Shown here: positions 35,634 through 43,202 of the stretch, piece by piece
Layout of the letters: each line of letters starts with the position of its first letter
How positions within the stretch are numbered: the stretch's first letter is position 1
Origin: Flavobacterium gelatinilyticum
GTDB taxonomy: Bacteria > Bacteroidota > Bacteroidia > Flavobacteriales > Flavobacteriaceae
DNA length: 64,000 bases
Assembly: GCF_027111295.1 (NCBI RefSeq)
Contig: NZ_CP114287.1
Span: forward strand, 1,302,001-1,366,000
Direction: 5' to 3'
Program-made: the position numbers and the translations under genes
The notes under the pieces: model-generated
What the model was told of the DNA's origin: nothing
What the model saw: only the letters and a program-made list of their open reading frames with translations
Database searches by the model: none

Positions 35634-36029
35634 ATGGATACAGTTAAAGCTACAATCGATACAAGAAAATATCGTACAGAAATAACATCTAAAACGGGAA
35701 ATATCCTTATTTCGGATGAACCGCAGGAAATAGGCGGGAAAAATTTAGGTTTTAGTCCGTTTGAACTTTTGGCTTCTTCCCTCGCCTCGTGTACTTTAAT
35801 TACATTACGAATGTATATTGACCGCAAAGCCTGGGACGTGTCTGAACTTAGTATCTGGGTCGATTTTGAAAAAAATGAAGAACATGCCGTTTCTTTGTTT
35901 TCAACAAAAATTCTAATTACCGGAAATGTAGACGCGACACAAAAAGAACGCATTTTGAAAATTGCCAACAGCTGTCCTGTTCATAAAACACTTAAAAACA
36001 CTATTAAAATCGAAACTTCATTAGTATAA
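35634..36029 (+). CDS. OsmC family protein
   Basis: The 131-residue protein has the OsmC fold markers: GGKNLGFSPFELLASSLASCTLITLRMY with the first redox cysteine (Cys62 by count) and NSCPVHKTLK with the second (about Cys121), preceded by the acidic residue of the family. OsmC/Ohr proteins reduce peroxides with these two cysteines, and organic hydroperoxides are the usual substrates. It starts 2 bp after pirin and ends 6 bp before the GNAT gene. Confidence 0.92.
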   Translation: MDTVKATIDTRKYRTEITSKTGNILISDEPQEIGGKNLGFSPFELLASSLASCTLITLRMYIDRKAWDVSELSIWVDFEKNEEHAVSLFSTKILITGNVDATQKERILKIANSCPVHKTLKNTIKIETSLV

Positions 36030-36035
36030 ATAATT

Positions 36036-36320
36036 ATGGAAATTCAACAAACAAACGATACAAAAAGAGGCTCTTTTGATGCCATAGAAGACGGAAAAGA
36101 AGCTGGAAAAATGACCTATACTTGGGCTGGAGATTCGAAATTCATCATCGATCATACCGAAGTAAATCCAGATTTTAACGGAAAAGGTGTTGGTAAAAAA
36201 CTGGTTTTAGCCTCCGTAGAGTATGCAAGAGCCAATAATGTAAAAATTATTCCGCTTTGTCCTTTCGCGAAAAGCGTTTTTGATAAGGTTGAAGAAATTC
36301 ATGATGTACTTTCTTCTTAA
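36036..36320 (+). CDS. Small GNAT-like N-acetyltransferase (YjdJ type)
   Basis: The 94-residue protein is a short GNAT of the YjdJ/GTT1-like class: GSFDAIEDGKEAGKMTY, the strand IIDHTEVNPDFNGKGVGKKL with the acetyl-CoA pyrophosphate loop (NGKGVGKKL), and NVKIIPLCPFAKSVF with the family's C-P pair. Substrate unknown. It is the third gene of pirin-osmC-GNAT, and a terminator (36342-36361) follows 22 bp after its stop. Confidence 0.9.
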   Translation: MEIQQTNDTKRGSFDAIEDGKEAGKMTYTWAGDSKFIIDHTEVNPDFNGKGVGKKLVLASVEYARANNVKIIPLCPFAKSVFDKVEEIHDVLSS

Positions 36321-36341
36321 GGGACAAAGGTTTATTTGTAG

Positions 36342-36361
36342 AGACGCACTGCTGTGCGTCT
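36342..36361 (+). terminator. Terminator after the GNAT gene
   Basis: An 8-bp stem AGACGCAC / GTGCGTCT with loop TGCT, followed by a T run. I recall GTAGAGACGCAC-type hairpins recurring in flavobacterial genomes, so this may also be a dispersed repeat. Confidence 0.75.
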
Positions 36362-36421
36362 TTTTTATTTAATTGCTATTAATCATTTATTCTAAACTTT
36401 GCTCCTTTGTTACTTTGCAAC

Positions 36422-36451
36422 TTTGAACCTCAAAAAAAAATCTTACATTTG
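36422..36451 (+). promoter_or_regulatory. Flavobacterial promoter for the adenosine deaminase gene
   Basis: TTTG (36422-36425), 18 bases, then TACATTTG (36444-36451), 21 bp before the ATG. The TTTG box is embedded in a short word repeat (CTTTGCTCCTTTGTTACTTTGCAACTTTG at about 36398-36426). Confidence 0.7.
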
Positions 36452-36472
36452 CATGTAATTTAAACTTAGAGT

Positions 36473-37888
36473 ATGACAAGGATAATTACGCTTTTCTGTA
36501 TTTTTATAACACAAATCGGCTTTTCTCAATCGGCTGAAAGTTATTTAGAAAAAAACAGAAATAATGAAGCTCTCTTAACAGCTTTTTTTCAACAAATGCC
36601 TAAAGGAGGCGATTTACACCATCATTTTTCAGGATCACTTTATGCAGAACCACTTTTAGAAAGAGCCATTGCAGAAGATTTTTATTTGAATATGGAAACT
36701 ATGGCAGTTTCGAAAACAAAACCTGAAAAAGGAAATTGGGAAAACTTTTCATCTCTTAAAAACAAAGGAAAATTAGAATATTACCAACAGCAAGTTATGC
36801 AGACCTGGTCTATAAAAGATTATAATGGCTCTGTTCCGTCTGATGATCAATTCTTTGATTCTTTCATGAAATTTGAACCTACTATTGCAGGTCATTTTGC
36901 AGAAGGAATGCTGGAGCTTAAAAAGCGTGCAATTGCCGAAAATGTTTCTTATATCGAAACACAATTATCGACAATTCCGTGCGATATGAATGTTTCCGAT
37001 TTAAGTGATTTCAATACAAAATTACGTCAATTGGCAGAGCAAAAAGATGAAAAAGCAGTTTTGAAACTTTTAGACGAATTGTATAAATCACTTCAGAAAA
37101 AAGAGGCTAAAAAATATGCCAATGATTTTAATACTAATTTCTTAGCGAAACTTCACAAAGACTTAAAAATAGATGACGAAAAATTCACTATGCGTTATCA
37201 AAACTTTGTGTTACGTTTTATGGAACCGGTTGATTTATTCAAAAATCTCGTTATTGCTTTTATTTCGTCTAGCGAAAGTAAACTGACTGCCGGCGTAAAC
37301 ATCGTTTCTCCTGAACATGGAGAGAATTCTATGAAAGATTACTGGCTTCATATGTTGATGTTTAAATACTGCCATTCTAAATTTCCAGAAGTAAAATATA
37401 CACTTCATGCAGGCGAATTAACTTTAGGATTGGTACAGCCGGAGGAATTAACCTGGCATATTAATGACGCTATTTATGTGGCAGGTGCTAACAGAATTGG
37501 TCATGGCGTTGATATTGCGTACGAAGCAAATTCGTATGATTTATTACGCTATATGTCTAAAAATAATATTCCGATTGAGATCAATTTAACGAGTAATGAA
37601 TTCATTTTGAAAGTAAAAGAAAACAGACATCCGTTTACGCTTTATAAAGAATTTAATGTGCCAATTGTAATCAGCACAGACGATGCGGGAATTTTGAGAA
37701 GCAATATGACCGAGCAATATGTCTTATTGGCCAAAAGATATCCTGATGTGAATTACGAGACGATCAAAAAGTATGTTTACAACAGCATCAATTACAGTTT
37801 TATTCAGGATGAATCTGTTAAGAAACAATTGATTAAAGATCTTGATAGTCGTTTTAAAACTTTTGAAGCTAAGTTTTCTAAAAATTAA
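36473..37888 (+). CDS. Secreted adenosine deaminase family protein
   Basis: The 471-residue protein has a signal peptide ending GFSQS (about residue 19). The adenosine/AMP deaminase metal site is complete: LHHHFSGS (His49, His51) near the N-terminus, LHAGE in the middle, GHGVDIA and STDDAG toward the end. It therefore resembles secreted ADGF/ADA2-type deaminases, converting adenosine to inosine outside the cytoplasm. The split 5'-nucleotidase near the window start could supply adenosine, although the loci are far apart. It has its own promoter and a palindromic terminator downstream. Confidence 0.9.
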   Translation: MTRIITLFCIFITQIGFSQSAESYLEKNRNNEALLTAFFQQMPKGGDLHHHFSGSLYAEPLLERAIAEDFYLNMETMAVSKTKPEKGNWENFSSLKNKGKLEYYQQQVMQTWSIKDYNGSVPSDDQFFDSFMKFEPTIAGHFAEGMLELKKRAIAENVSYIETQLSTIPCDMNVSDLSDFNTKLRQLAEQKDEKAVLKLLDELYKSLQKKEAKKYANDFNTNFLAKLHKDLKIDDEKFTMRYQNFVLRFMEPVDLFKNLVIAFISSSESKLTAGVNIVSPEHGENSMKDYWLHMLMFKYCHSKFPEVKYTLHAGELTLGLVQPEELTWHINDAIYVAGANRIGHGVDIAYEANSYDLLRYMSKNNIPIEINLTSNEFILKVKENRHPFTLYKEFNVPIVISTDDAGILRSNMTEQYVLLAKRYPDVNYETIKKYVYNSINYSFIQDESVKKQLIKDLDSRFKTFEAKFSKN

Positions 37889-37899
37889 TCTCCCAAATA

Positions 37900-37932
37900 A
37901 GACCTAACAGGTTTTAAAAACCTGTTAGGTCT
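37900..37932. terminator. Perfect 16-bp palindrome, terminator or dispersed repeat
   Basis: AGACCTAACAGGTTTT and AAAACCTGTTAGGTCT are exact reverse complements around one A. It lies 12 bp after the adenosine deaminase stop. I recall this AACAGGTTTT palindrome as recurrent in Flavobacterium intergenic DNA. The virtually loopless centre would need to open by a few pairs to work as an RNA hairpin. Confidence 0.65.
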
Positions 37933-37947
37933 AAAAATACATCAAAC

Positions 37948-38250
37948 ATGATTCTAGAAGCAGTGTTTCTTTATGTAAAACCAGAATTAGCTCCTCAATT
38001 TGAAGCTGATTTTGCAAAAGCAAGTCAATATATTTCTTCTATTGAAGGATATCTGGGACATCGATTAGAGAAATGTCTTGAAATTGAAAACAAATATCTT
38101 TTGTTGGTTGATTGGAATACTTTAGAAGATCATACTGTTGGTTTTAGAACTTCTGAAGCCTATTTGGAATGGAAAAAGATTTTACATCATTATTATGAAC
38201 CATTCCCAATTGTAGAACATTTTGAAACTGTTTTTGAAAATAAAAAATAG
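37948..38250 (+). CDS. Antibiotic biosynthesis monooxygenase (ABM) domain protein
   Basis: The 100-residue protein has the ABM dimeric ferredoxin-like pattern: MILEAVFLYVKPELAPQFEA, a central GYLGHRLEKCLEIENKYLLLVDW strand pair and HTVGFRTSEAYLEWKKIL. Related small enzymes cleave heme or oxidise quinone-like compounds, but many members have no known reaction. It sits alone between two repeat elements. Confidence 0.85.
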   Translation: MILEAVFLYVKPELAPQFEADFAKASQYISSIEGYLGHRLEKCLEIENKYLLLVDWNTLEDHTVGFRTSEAYLEWKKILHHYYEPFPIVEHFETVFENKK

Positions 38251-38261
38251 CCTGAGAATTG

Positions 38262-38400
38262 CACGCAGATTTTTTACAGATTTTAGCAGATCAGCACAGA
38301 TTATTATTGCAAAATATTAAAAAAAATCTGCCAAATCTGCCAAATCTGCGAGAGTAAAATTTTCCCGCAGATTTGGCAGATCAAGCAGATAAAATTATTG
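38262..38400. repeat. Iterated AGATTT-GCAGAT word block with a 16-bp hairpin
   Basis: The gap after the ABM gene is built from GCAGATT/AATCTGC words. It includes a perfect 16-bp inverted repeat, ATCTGCCAAATCTGCG (38335-38350) and CGCAGATTTGGCAGAT (38366-38381), with a 15-base AT-rich loop. The flanks (CACGCAGATTTTTTACAGAT at about 38263-38282 and AAGCAGATAAAAT after the hairpin) carry more copies. No coding potential. Confidence 0.7.
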
Positions 38401-38470
38401 ATAATATGACTTTAAGGACTGCACAATAATTTAAAAATATTTTTAATTTAATTCGTGGCAAAAGAAAACT

Positions 38471-38944
38471 ATGAACATCAAACTAATCGCAATAGGCAAA
38501 ACAGATAATAAATCGCTTCAAACTTTGATTGACGATTATACGAAACGTTTGTCTTTTTATATCAAATTTGATTTGGAAATTATTCCAGATATAAAAAACG
38601 TAAAAAACTTATCTGAAAGCCAGCAGAAAGAAAAAGAAGGTGAATTAATTCTTGCTAAACTTTCGCCAACCGATCAGTTGATTTTATTGGATGAAAACGG
38701 AAAAAACTTTTCGAGCGTTGGTTTTTCTGAAGAATTACAAAAGAAAATGAATTCTGGTGTAAAAACATTAGTTTTTGTTATTGGCGGACCTTATGGTTTT
38801 TCTGAAACCGTTTATAAAAAAGCACAGGGAAAAGTTTCGCTTTCGCTGATGACATTTTCCCATCAAATGGTGCGTTTATTTTTTATTGAACAATTGTATC
38901 GCGGATTTACGATTTTAAGGAATGAACCTTATCATCATCAGTAA
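38471..38944 (+). CDS. rlmH: 23S rRNA (pseudouridine1915-N3)-methyltransferase RlmH
   Basis: The 157-residue protein starts MNIKLIAIGKTDNKSLQTLI and has the SPOUT trefoil-knot motifs of RlmH: LILLDENGKNFSS, VFVIGGPYGFSE (SAM-binding loop) and LSLMTFSHQMVRLFFIEQLYRGFTI, ending in the typical PYHHQ. It methylates pseudouridine 1915 in helix 69 of 23S rRNA. Length and C-terminus are exactly as expected. Confidence 0.97.
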   Translation: MNIKLIAIGKTDNKSLQTLIDDYTKRLSFYIKFDLEIIPDIKNVKNLSESQQKEKEGELILAKLSPTDQLILLDENGKNFSSVGFSEELQKKMNSGVKTLVFVIGGPYGFSETVYKKAQGKVSLSLMTFSHQMVRLFFIEQLYRGFTILRNEPYHHQ

Positions 38945-38986
38945 TTTTTTTGTTCGTTTTGTTTCTGGTTATCCTGAATACTTATT

Positions 38987-39634
38987 TTAGAAAACAAACT
39001 CTTCTTCTTCATTGATAAAAACAAACGGAATCTTTTTATCTATAATGGTTTTCAAAAGGATTTTACATTGCATATAATCTCCGTAACTCATGTTTTTATC
39101 GTATGAAAATGTAATCTGTGCTTTTGGATTTATAACTAAACTATCTAAAAACGGTTTTAAATTACTTTTAGGAAAATCGTATGTTTTTTTTCCGCTGTAT
39201 TTTATCATTCCATTCTTTTTAAAATACAACTGACTTCTATTATTAGCAATTTCCATTTTATAAAACACTTTTGTGAAAGGCAGAAAAGCTAAATTCTTTC
39301 CAATAGAATCTGCATAAGAATAATAGTTTTCAGATTCTTCATTTTGATGCATTTTTTCATTTCGTTTTTTATCCTGCATTTTTATGACTTGCGGAATAAC
39401 CAATTTCAATGGCAGACGTTTATCAATATTGAAAATCCAATTGGTCGAAATGATGGCACTTTTTCTGTTTAAATCGGCAATTGTATCTTTTCCTTCAACT
39501 TTAAAAAAGATATAAATCGGCGAATGATCCTGTACATCTTTTACAATTGAAATATCTGATTTTGGAAGTAGAACATCTTCTTTTTTTCCGCAAGAAACCA
39601 GAAGAAGTGTGATAAATAAAGTAATGTATTTCAT
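38987..39634 (-). CDS. Lipoprotein of unknown function
   Basis: From the ATG at 39634 the product is 215 residues and begins MKYITLFITLLLVSCGKKED, a clear lipoprotein signal (LLVSC). Two upstream in-frame ATGs would add 5 or 8 residues but push into the end of the preceding gene and spoil the signal peptide. The rest has no motif I recognise. The C-terminal part (LDSLVINPKAQITFSYDKNM...MQCKILLKTI) loosely resembles the periplasmic domain of ExbD-like proteins, which is only an impression. It pairs with the gene upstream (7 bp gap). Confidence 0.6.
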   Translation of the reverse strand: MKYITLFITLLLVSCGKKEDVLLPKSDISIVKDVQDHSPIYIFFKVEGKDTIADLNRKSAIISTNWIFNIDKRLPLKLVIPQVIKMQDKKRNEKMHQNEESENYYSYADSIGKNLAFLPFTKVFYKMEIANNRSQLYFKKNGMIKYSGKKTYDFPKSNLKPFLDSLVINPKAQITFSYDKNMSYGDYMQCKILLKTIIDKKIPFVFINEEEEFVF

Positions 39635-39641
39635 AGTAGTA

Positions 39642-40304
39642 TTATTCATTTTTATCATACAAAAATTCGGTAAATAAATCTATTCTAACCCCATTACAAC
39701 TGTCATCAAAAGCTAAATCCGTTAATCGATTTATTTCTTCTTTTGTTAAAGCATCAAAATCTTTATATGCTCTTTTTGAATGAAGTGCTTGCTCCAAACG
39801 TTTTTCAATTTTATTTCTCATCTCTGATTTTATTTCTTCCCGAAAACTATCGAGTTGAATTCTTTTCTTTTTATATAATGAATAATATCTTTTTTCTAAA
39901 TTTTTATAATCATTTCTCCAGTCTTGCGCTGTTTTTTCAACATTATACTTTTTACAATTTAGAATCAAAATTTTATCATCCAGATCATCAAAATAATTCC
40001 ACTGTTCCTCATACTCTGTTATTTCTCCACGCCATAAGCTTATAGAATTATTTTCAACTGTTATAAAGGATCTTTCTCCTACATACCTGCGAATTTTCCA
40101 ATATAAATCAACTTTATCTGAATATTCCAAATCGAAATTTATTTCTACAACTTCATAATGATCTACAAATTCTCCAATATTGTATGAAAAATCATTTTGA
40201 TCCCAATTAGGAATATTTCCAAAATATAGTAAAACCGTTGAGTTTTCACCCATTTCAACTTTTTTAAGAATATTCAGAGCATTCAAAATGTTTGGCTTTT
40301 CCAT
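39642..40304 (-). CDS. Hypothetical protein, C-terminal coiled-coil region
   Basis: The 220-residue cytoplasmic-looking protein has an N-terminal alpha/beta part with STVLLYFGNIPNWDQNDFSY (about residues 22-41) and aromatic-rich strands (ISLWRGEITEYEEQWNYFDD). A long charged helical part follows (about 130-185: KNLEKRYYSLYKKKRIQLDS). I recognise no family. It lies 25 bp after folP on the same strand and 7 bp before the lipoprotein gene, so it may be transcribed from folP, but a linked function is not shown. Confidence 0.6.
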   Translation of the reverse strand: MEKPNILNALNILKKVEMGENSTVLLYFGNIPNWDQNDFSYNIGEFVDHYEVVEINFDLEYSDKVDLYWKIRRYVGERSFITVENNSISLWRGEITEYEEQWNYFDDLDDKILILNCKKYNVEKTAQDWRNDYKNLEKRYYSLYKKKRIQLDSFREEIKSEMRNKIEKRLEQALHSKRAYKDFDALTKEEINRLTDLAFDDSCNGVRIDLFTEFLYDKNE

Positions 40305-40329
40305 AAATCTATCAACAATAAAACAAATT

Positions 40330-41154
40330 CTATTTATTCAGCTTACCAAACAAAGCTACACATTCCACAGCTTCTTTCACATCATGAACACGAAGAATCT
40401 TTGCTCCTTTTGTCAAAGCAATTGTATTGAGAAAAGTAGTTCCGTTTAAAGCTTCTTGCGGTGTTATATTAAGTGTTTTATAAATCATTGATTTTCTTGA
40501 AATTCCTGCTAAAACGGGCAATTCTAAAAGATTAAAAAGTTCCATTTTCTGCATCACTTCGTAATTCTGATCGGTTGTTTTGGCAAAACCAAAGCCCGGA
40601 TCTAAAATCAAATCGTTGATTCCGAGGCTTCTTGCTTTTTTTACTTTTTCAGAAAAATAAAAAAGCATTTCTTTTATAATATCATCGTATTGCGTTAAAC
40701 TCTGCATCGTCTGCGGATTACCGCGCATGTGCATCATAATGTACGGAACGTTATATTGCGCAATAACCTCAAACATTTTATCATCTAATTCTCCCGCCGT
40801 AATATCATTTATAATCGCTGCACCGCTTTCTATACTCGCTTTTGCAACCTCAGCTCTAAAAGTATCAATCGACAATAATGCGTTAGGAAAATGTTTTAAA
40901 ATCAATTCTATAGCAGGAACAATTCGGTCGATTTCTTCTTGTTCCGAAACGAATTCGGCACTTGGTTTACTGGAATATGCACCAATATCGATGAAGGATG
41001 CGCCTTCTAAAAGCATTTTATCTACTTGCGAAATAATTTCGTCTTCGTTTTTATATTTCCCTCCGTCAAAGAAAGAATTTGGCGTAACATTCAAAATCCC
41101 CATTACTTTAGGAATCGATAAATCTATAAGTTCGCCTTTGCAGTTAATTGTCAT
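40330..41154 (-). CDS. folP: Dihydropteroate synthase
   Basis: The 274-residue protein has the DHPS landmarks: PKVMGILNVTPNSFFDGGKY (about residues 14-33, pterin/loop region), SIDTFRAEVA, INDITAG, PYIMMHMRG, LILDPGFGFAKT and VLAGISRKSMI near the sulfonamide-binding site. It joins dihydropterin pyrophosphate to p-aminobenzoate in folate synthesis. Length is standard. It diverges from the DUF1599 gene across a 208-bp gap made of word repeats. Confidence 0.97.
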   Translation of the reverse strand: MTINCKGELIDLSIPKVMGILNVTPNSFFDGGKYKNEDEIISQVDKMLLEGASFIDIGAYSSKPSAEFVSEQEEIDRIVPAIELILKHFPNALLSIDTFRAEVAKASIESGAAIINDITAGELDDKMFEVIAQYNVPYIMMHMRGNPQTMQSLTQYDDIIKEMLFYFSEKVKKARSLGINDLILDPGFGFAKTTDQNYEVMQKMELFNLLELPVLAGISRKSMIYKTLNITPQEALNGTTFLNTIALTKGAKILRVHDVKEAVECVALFGKLNK

Positions 41155-41171
41155 GATTTTTTGTTTGTTTT

Positions 41172-41311
41172 GTTTCAGGTTTCAAGTTTCAAGTTCTTGA
41201 ACAAGGCAATCTGATCAACTTGAAACGTTAAACCTGAAACTTGAAAGTTTTTGTATTCCAGTTCCATTAACATTTTGTTTAGAAAAACTTGAAACCTGAA
41301 ACTTGAAACTC
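41172..41311. repeat. Iterated TTTCAAG/TTTCAGG word block with inverted arms
   Basis: The left arm (41172-41195) reads GTTTCAGGTTTCAAGTTTCA then AGTT. The right arm (41286-41309) reads AACTTGAAACCTGAAACTTG then AAAC. A middle copy runs through 41218-41247. The arms are near reverse complements, but the two words (AAG and AGG versions) are in a different order, so it is a word-level rather than a perfect inverted repeat. It fills the divergent gap between folP and the DUF1599 gene. Confidence 0.65.
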
Positions 41312-41362
41312 TTTAATTTTTCCTTATTTTTGAAGAAATTTTAGCAAATATACAGCATATAA

Positions 41363-41902
41363 ATGAAGAATACTTCCCTTGAATTTGATAATGTTATTAC
41401 CATCTGCCGCACTTTGTTTATCAATAAAATGAAAGATTACGGCAGTGCATGGCGAATTTTAAGACTGCCGTCGCTGACGGATCAGATTTTCATAAAAGCA
41501 CAGCGAATCAGAAGTTTACAGGAAAATGATGTTCGTAAGGTTGACGAAGATGAAAAAGGAGAATTCATCGGGATCATCAATTATTCGATTATGGCTTTGA
41601 TACAGTTAGAATTAGGCGTTGTTGACCAGCCGGATCTTGACGTTGAAAAAGCAACTGAATTATACGATGCTAAAGTAAAATTGACAAAAGACTTAATGGA
41701 AGCTAAAAACCACGATTACGGTGAGGCGTGGCGTGATATGCGTGTGAGCTCTCTGACAGATTTGATTCTGCAGAAGTTATTACGCGTAAAACAAATTGAA
41801 GACAACAAAGGCCTGACTTTAGTTTCTGAAGGTATAGATGCCAATTATCAGGATATGATTAATTATTCTGTTTTTGCTTTAATCTTAAATCCTATTAAAT
41901 AA
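41363..41902 (+). CDS. DUF1599 protein with two copies of the domain
   Basis: The 179-residue protein holds the same motif twice: KDYGSAWRILRLPSLTDQIF (about residues 27-46) and HDYGEAWRDMRVSSLTDLIL (about 118-137), each followed by a basic helix (KAQRIRSLQEN, KLLRVKQIEDN) and a later INYS motif. This is the DUF1599 family, which I recall as also named nucleotide-modification-associated domain 1. Biochemistry is unknown to me. It is divergent from folP and followed 94 bp later by the DoxX-like gene, an order often seen in flavobacteria. Confidence 0.85.
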   Translation: MKNTSLEFDNVITICRTLFINKMKDYGSAWRILRLPSLTDQIFIKAQRIRSLQENDVRKVDEDEKGEFIGIINYSIMALIQLELGVVDQPDLDVEKATELYDAKVKLTKDLMEAKNHDYGEAWRDMRVSSLTDLILQKLLRVKQIEDNKGLTLVSEGIDANYQDMINYSVFALILNPIK

Positions 41903-41996
41903 ATAGAAATTCCAAAAATAAAATTTCAAATTTCAACGCTAAAAATCCGGAATCTGGAATTAAAAAAATTGGAATTTAACCCAAATTCCTTATACC
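41903..41996. repeat. Intergenic GGAATT/AATTCC word block
   Basis: The gap upstream of the DoxX-like gene contains AAATTCCAAAAATAAAATTT, CGGAATCTGGAATTAAAAAAATT, GGAATTT and AAATTCC words. A similar TTGGAATTTGGAATTTTTAAATTG block occurs before prmA at about 45580-45610. No coding potential. Confidence 0.5.
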
Positions 41997-43118
41997 ATGA
42001 AAAACATCATTACCCAATTCTCCCGATTATTTGTCGGTGTCTTATTTATCATCTCCGGATTAATAAAACTGAACGATCCTGTTGGATTCTCTTATAAACT
42101 GGCTGAATATTTCAGCGAGCCTGTTTTCAATATGCCATTTTTAGAGCCATTTGCTTTAAGTTTAGCTATTTTTTTAGTAATCCTGGAAGTAGTTTTGGGT
42201 GTCATGCTATTAGTAGGTTATAAAGCCTCCCAGACTATTTGGGCTTTATTAATCCTGATTGTTTTATTTACGTTTCTTACCTTCTACTCTGCTTATTTTG
42301 ATGTGGTAAAAGACTGCGGTTGTTTTGGAGATGCACTGCATTTAACACCTTGGAATTCATTTACAAAAGATATCGTTTTATTATTCTTTATCCTGATTTT
42401 ATTCTTCAATCAAAAATTAGTAAAACCTTTATTCTCAACTTCTGTAACTAATATAGCGGTTTATTTAAGCGTTGCTTTATCAGCTTTTATGGCCTACTGG
42501 GTTTTAAACCACAATCCTATAAAAGATTTCCGTCCGTATAAGGTTGGAAACAATATCGAAAAAGGAATGGAAATTCCGGAAGGCGCTCCAAAATCTGTAG
42601 TAGAAATGATTTTTATTTACAAAGTAAACGGAGTCGATAAAGAATTTACAGAAAAAGATTTGATGAATATTCCTGAAGGCGCTGTATTTGTTGATCGTAA
42701 AGACAAAATTATTACAGAAGGCTACGTACCGCCAATTCACGATTTTACGATGACAAAAGACGATTCTGATTACAAAGAAGAATTATTGAAAGAACCAAAA
42801 TTATTAGTTTTTGTAACTTACGATCTAGCTAAATCTAATCCTGAGGGAATGAAAAAACTGGCGAAGGTTACGGCAGATGCAAAAGCAAAAGGTTATAAAG
42901 TTATTGCTATGACAGCTTCTGGAACTGATGAAATTGCAAAAGCTAAAAAAGATTATAAACTGGATGTTGATTTCTATTTCTGCGATGCAACAACTTTAAA
43001 AACTATCGAAAGAGCAAATCCAAGTATTGTAGTAATTCAAAAAGGAACTATCGTTCAGAAATTACACTACAATGATCTTGATAAACTGCAATTATCTGAT
43101 GTTGCTTACGGAATTTAA
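41997..43118 (+). CDS. BT_3928-type protein: DoxX/MauE-like membrane domain plus periplasmic C-terminal domain
   Basis: The 373-residue protein has about four membrane helices in its first 150 residues, starting FSRLFVGVLFIISGLIKLND, the DoxX/MauE signature, with a conserved DCGCFGDAL motif after the third helix. The remaining 220 residues form a soluble domain with a thioredoxin-like part (PKLLVFVTYDLAKSNPEGM and later PSIVVIQKGTIVQK). It matches the Bacteroidota family annotated as BT_3928. A role in thiol/disulfide chemistry is suggested by the MauE-like cysteines but not proved. A terminator follows at 43136-43171. Confidence 0.85.
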   Translation: MKNIITQFSRLFVGVLFIISGLIKLNDPVGFSYKLAEYFSEPVFNMPFLEPFALSLAIFLVILEVVLGVMLLVGYKASQTIWALLILIVLFTFLTFYSAYFDVVKDCGCFGDALHLTPWNSFTKDIVLLFFILILFFNQKLVKPLFSTSVTNIAVYLSVALSAFMAYWVLNHNPIKDFRPYKVGNNIEKGMEIPEGAPKSVVEMIFIYKVNGVDKEFTEKDLMNIPEGAVFVDRKDKIITEGYVPPIHDFTMTKDDSDYKEELLKEPKLLVFVTYDLAKSNPEGMKKLAKVTADAKAKGYKVIAMTASGTDEIAKAKKDYKLDVDFYFCDATTLKTIERANPSIVVIQKGTIVQKLHYNDLDKLQLSDVAYGI

Positions 43119-43135
43119 ATCCTGAAAAACAATAT

Positions 43136-43171
43136 AAAACGCCAATACTTTTTTAGAGTCATTGGCGTTTT
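43136..43171 (+). terminator. Terminator after the BT_3928-type gene
   Basis: An 11-bp perfect stem AAAACGCCAAT / ATTGGCGTTTT with a 14-base loop, followed by more T. It starts 17 bp past the stop. Confidence 0.85.
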
Positions 43172-43202
43172 TTTTAGAACAAAAACTTTAAACATCCTAT
43201 CA

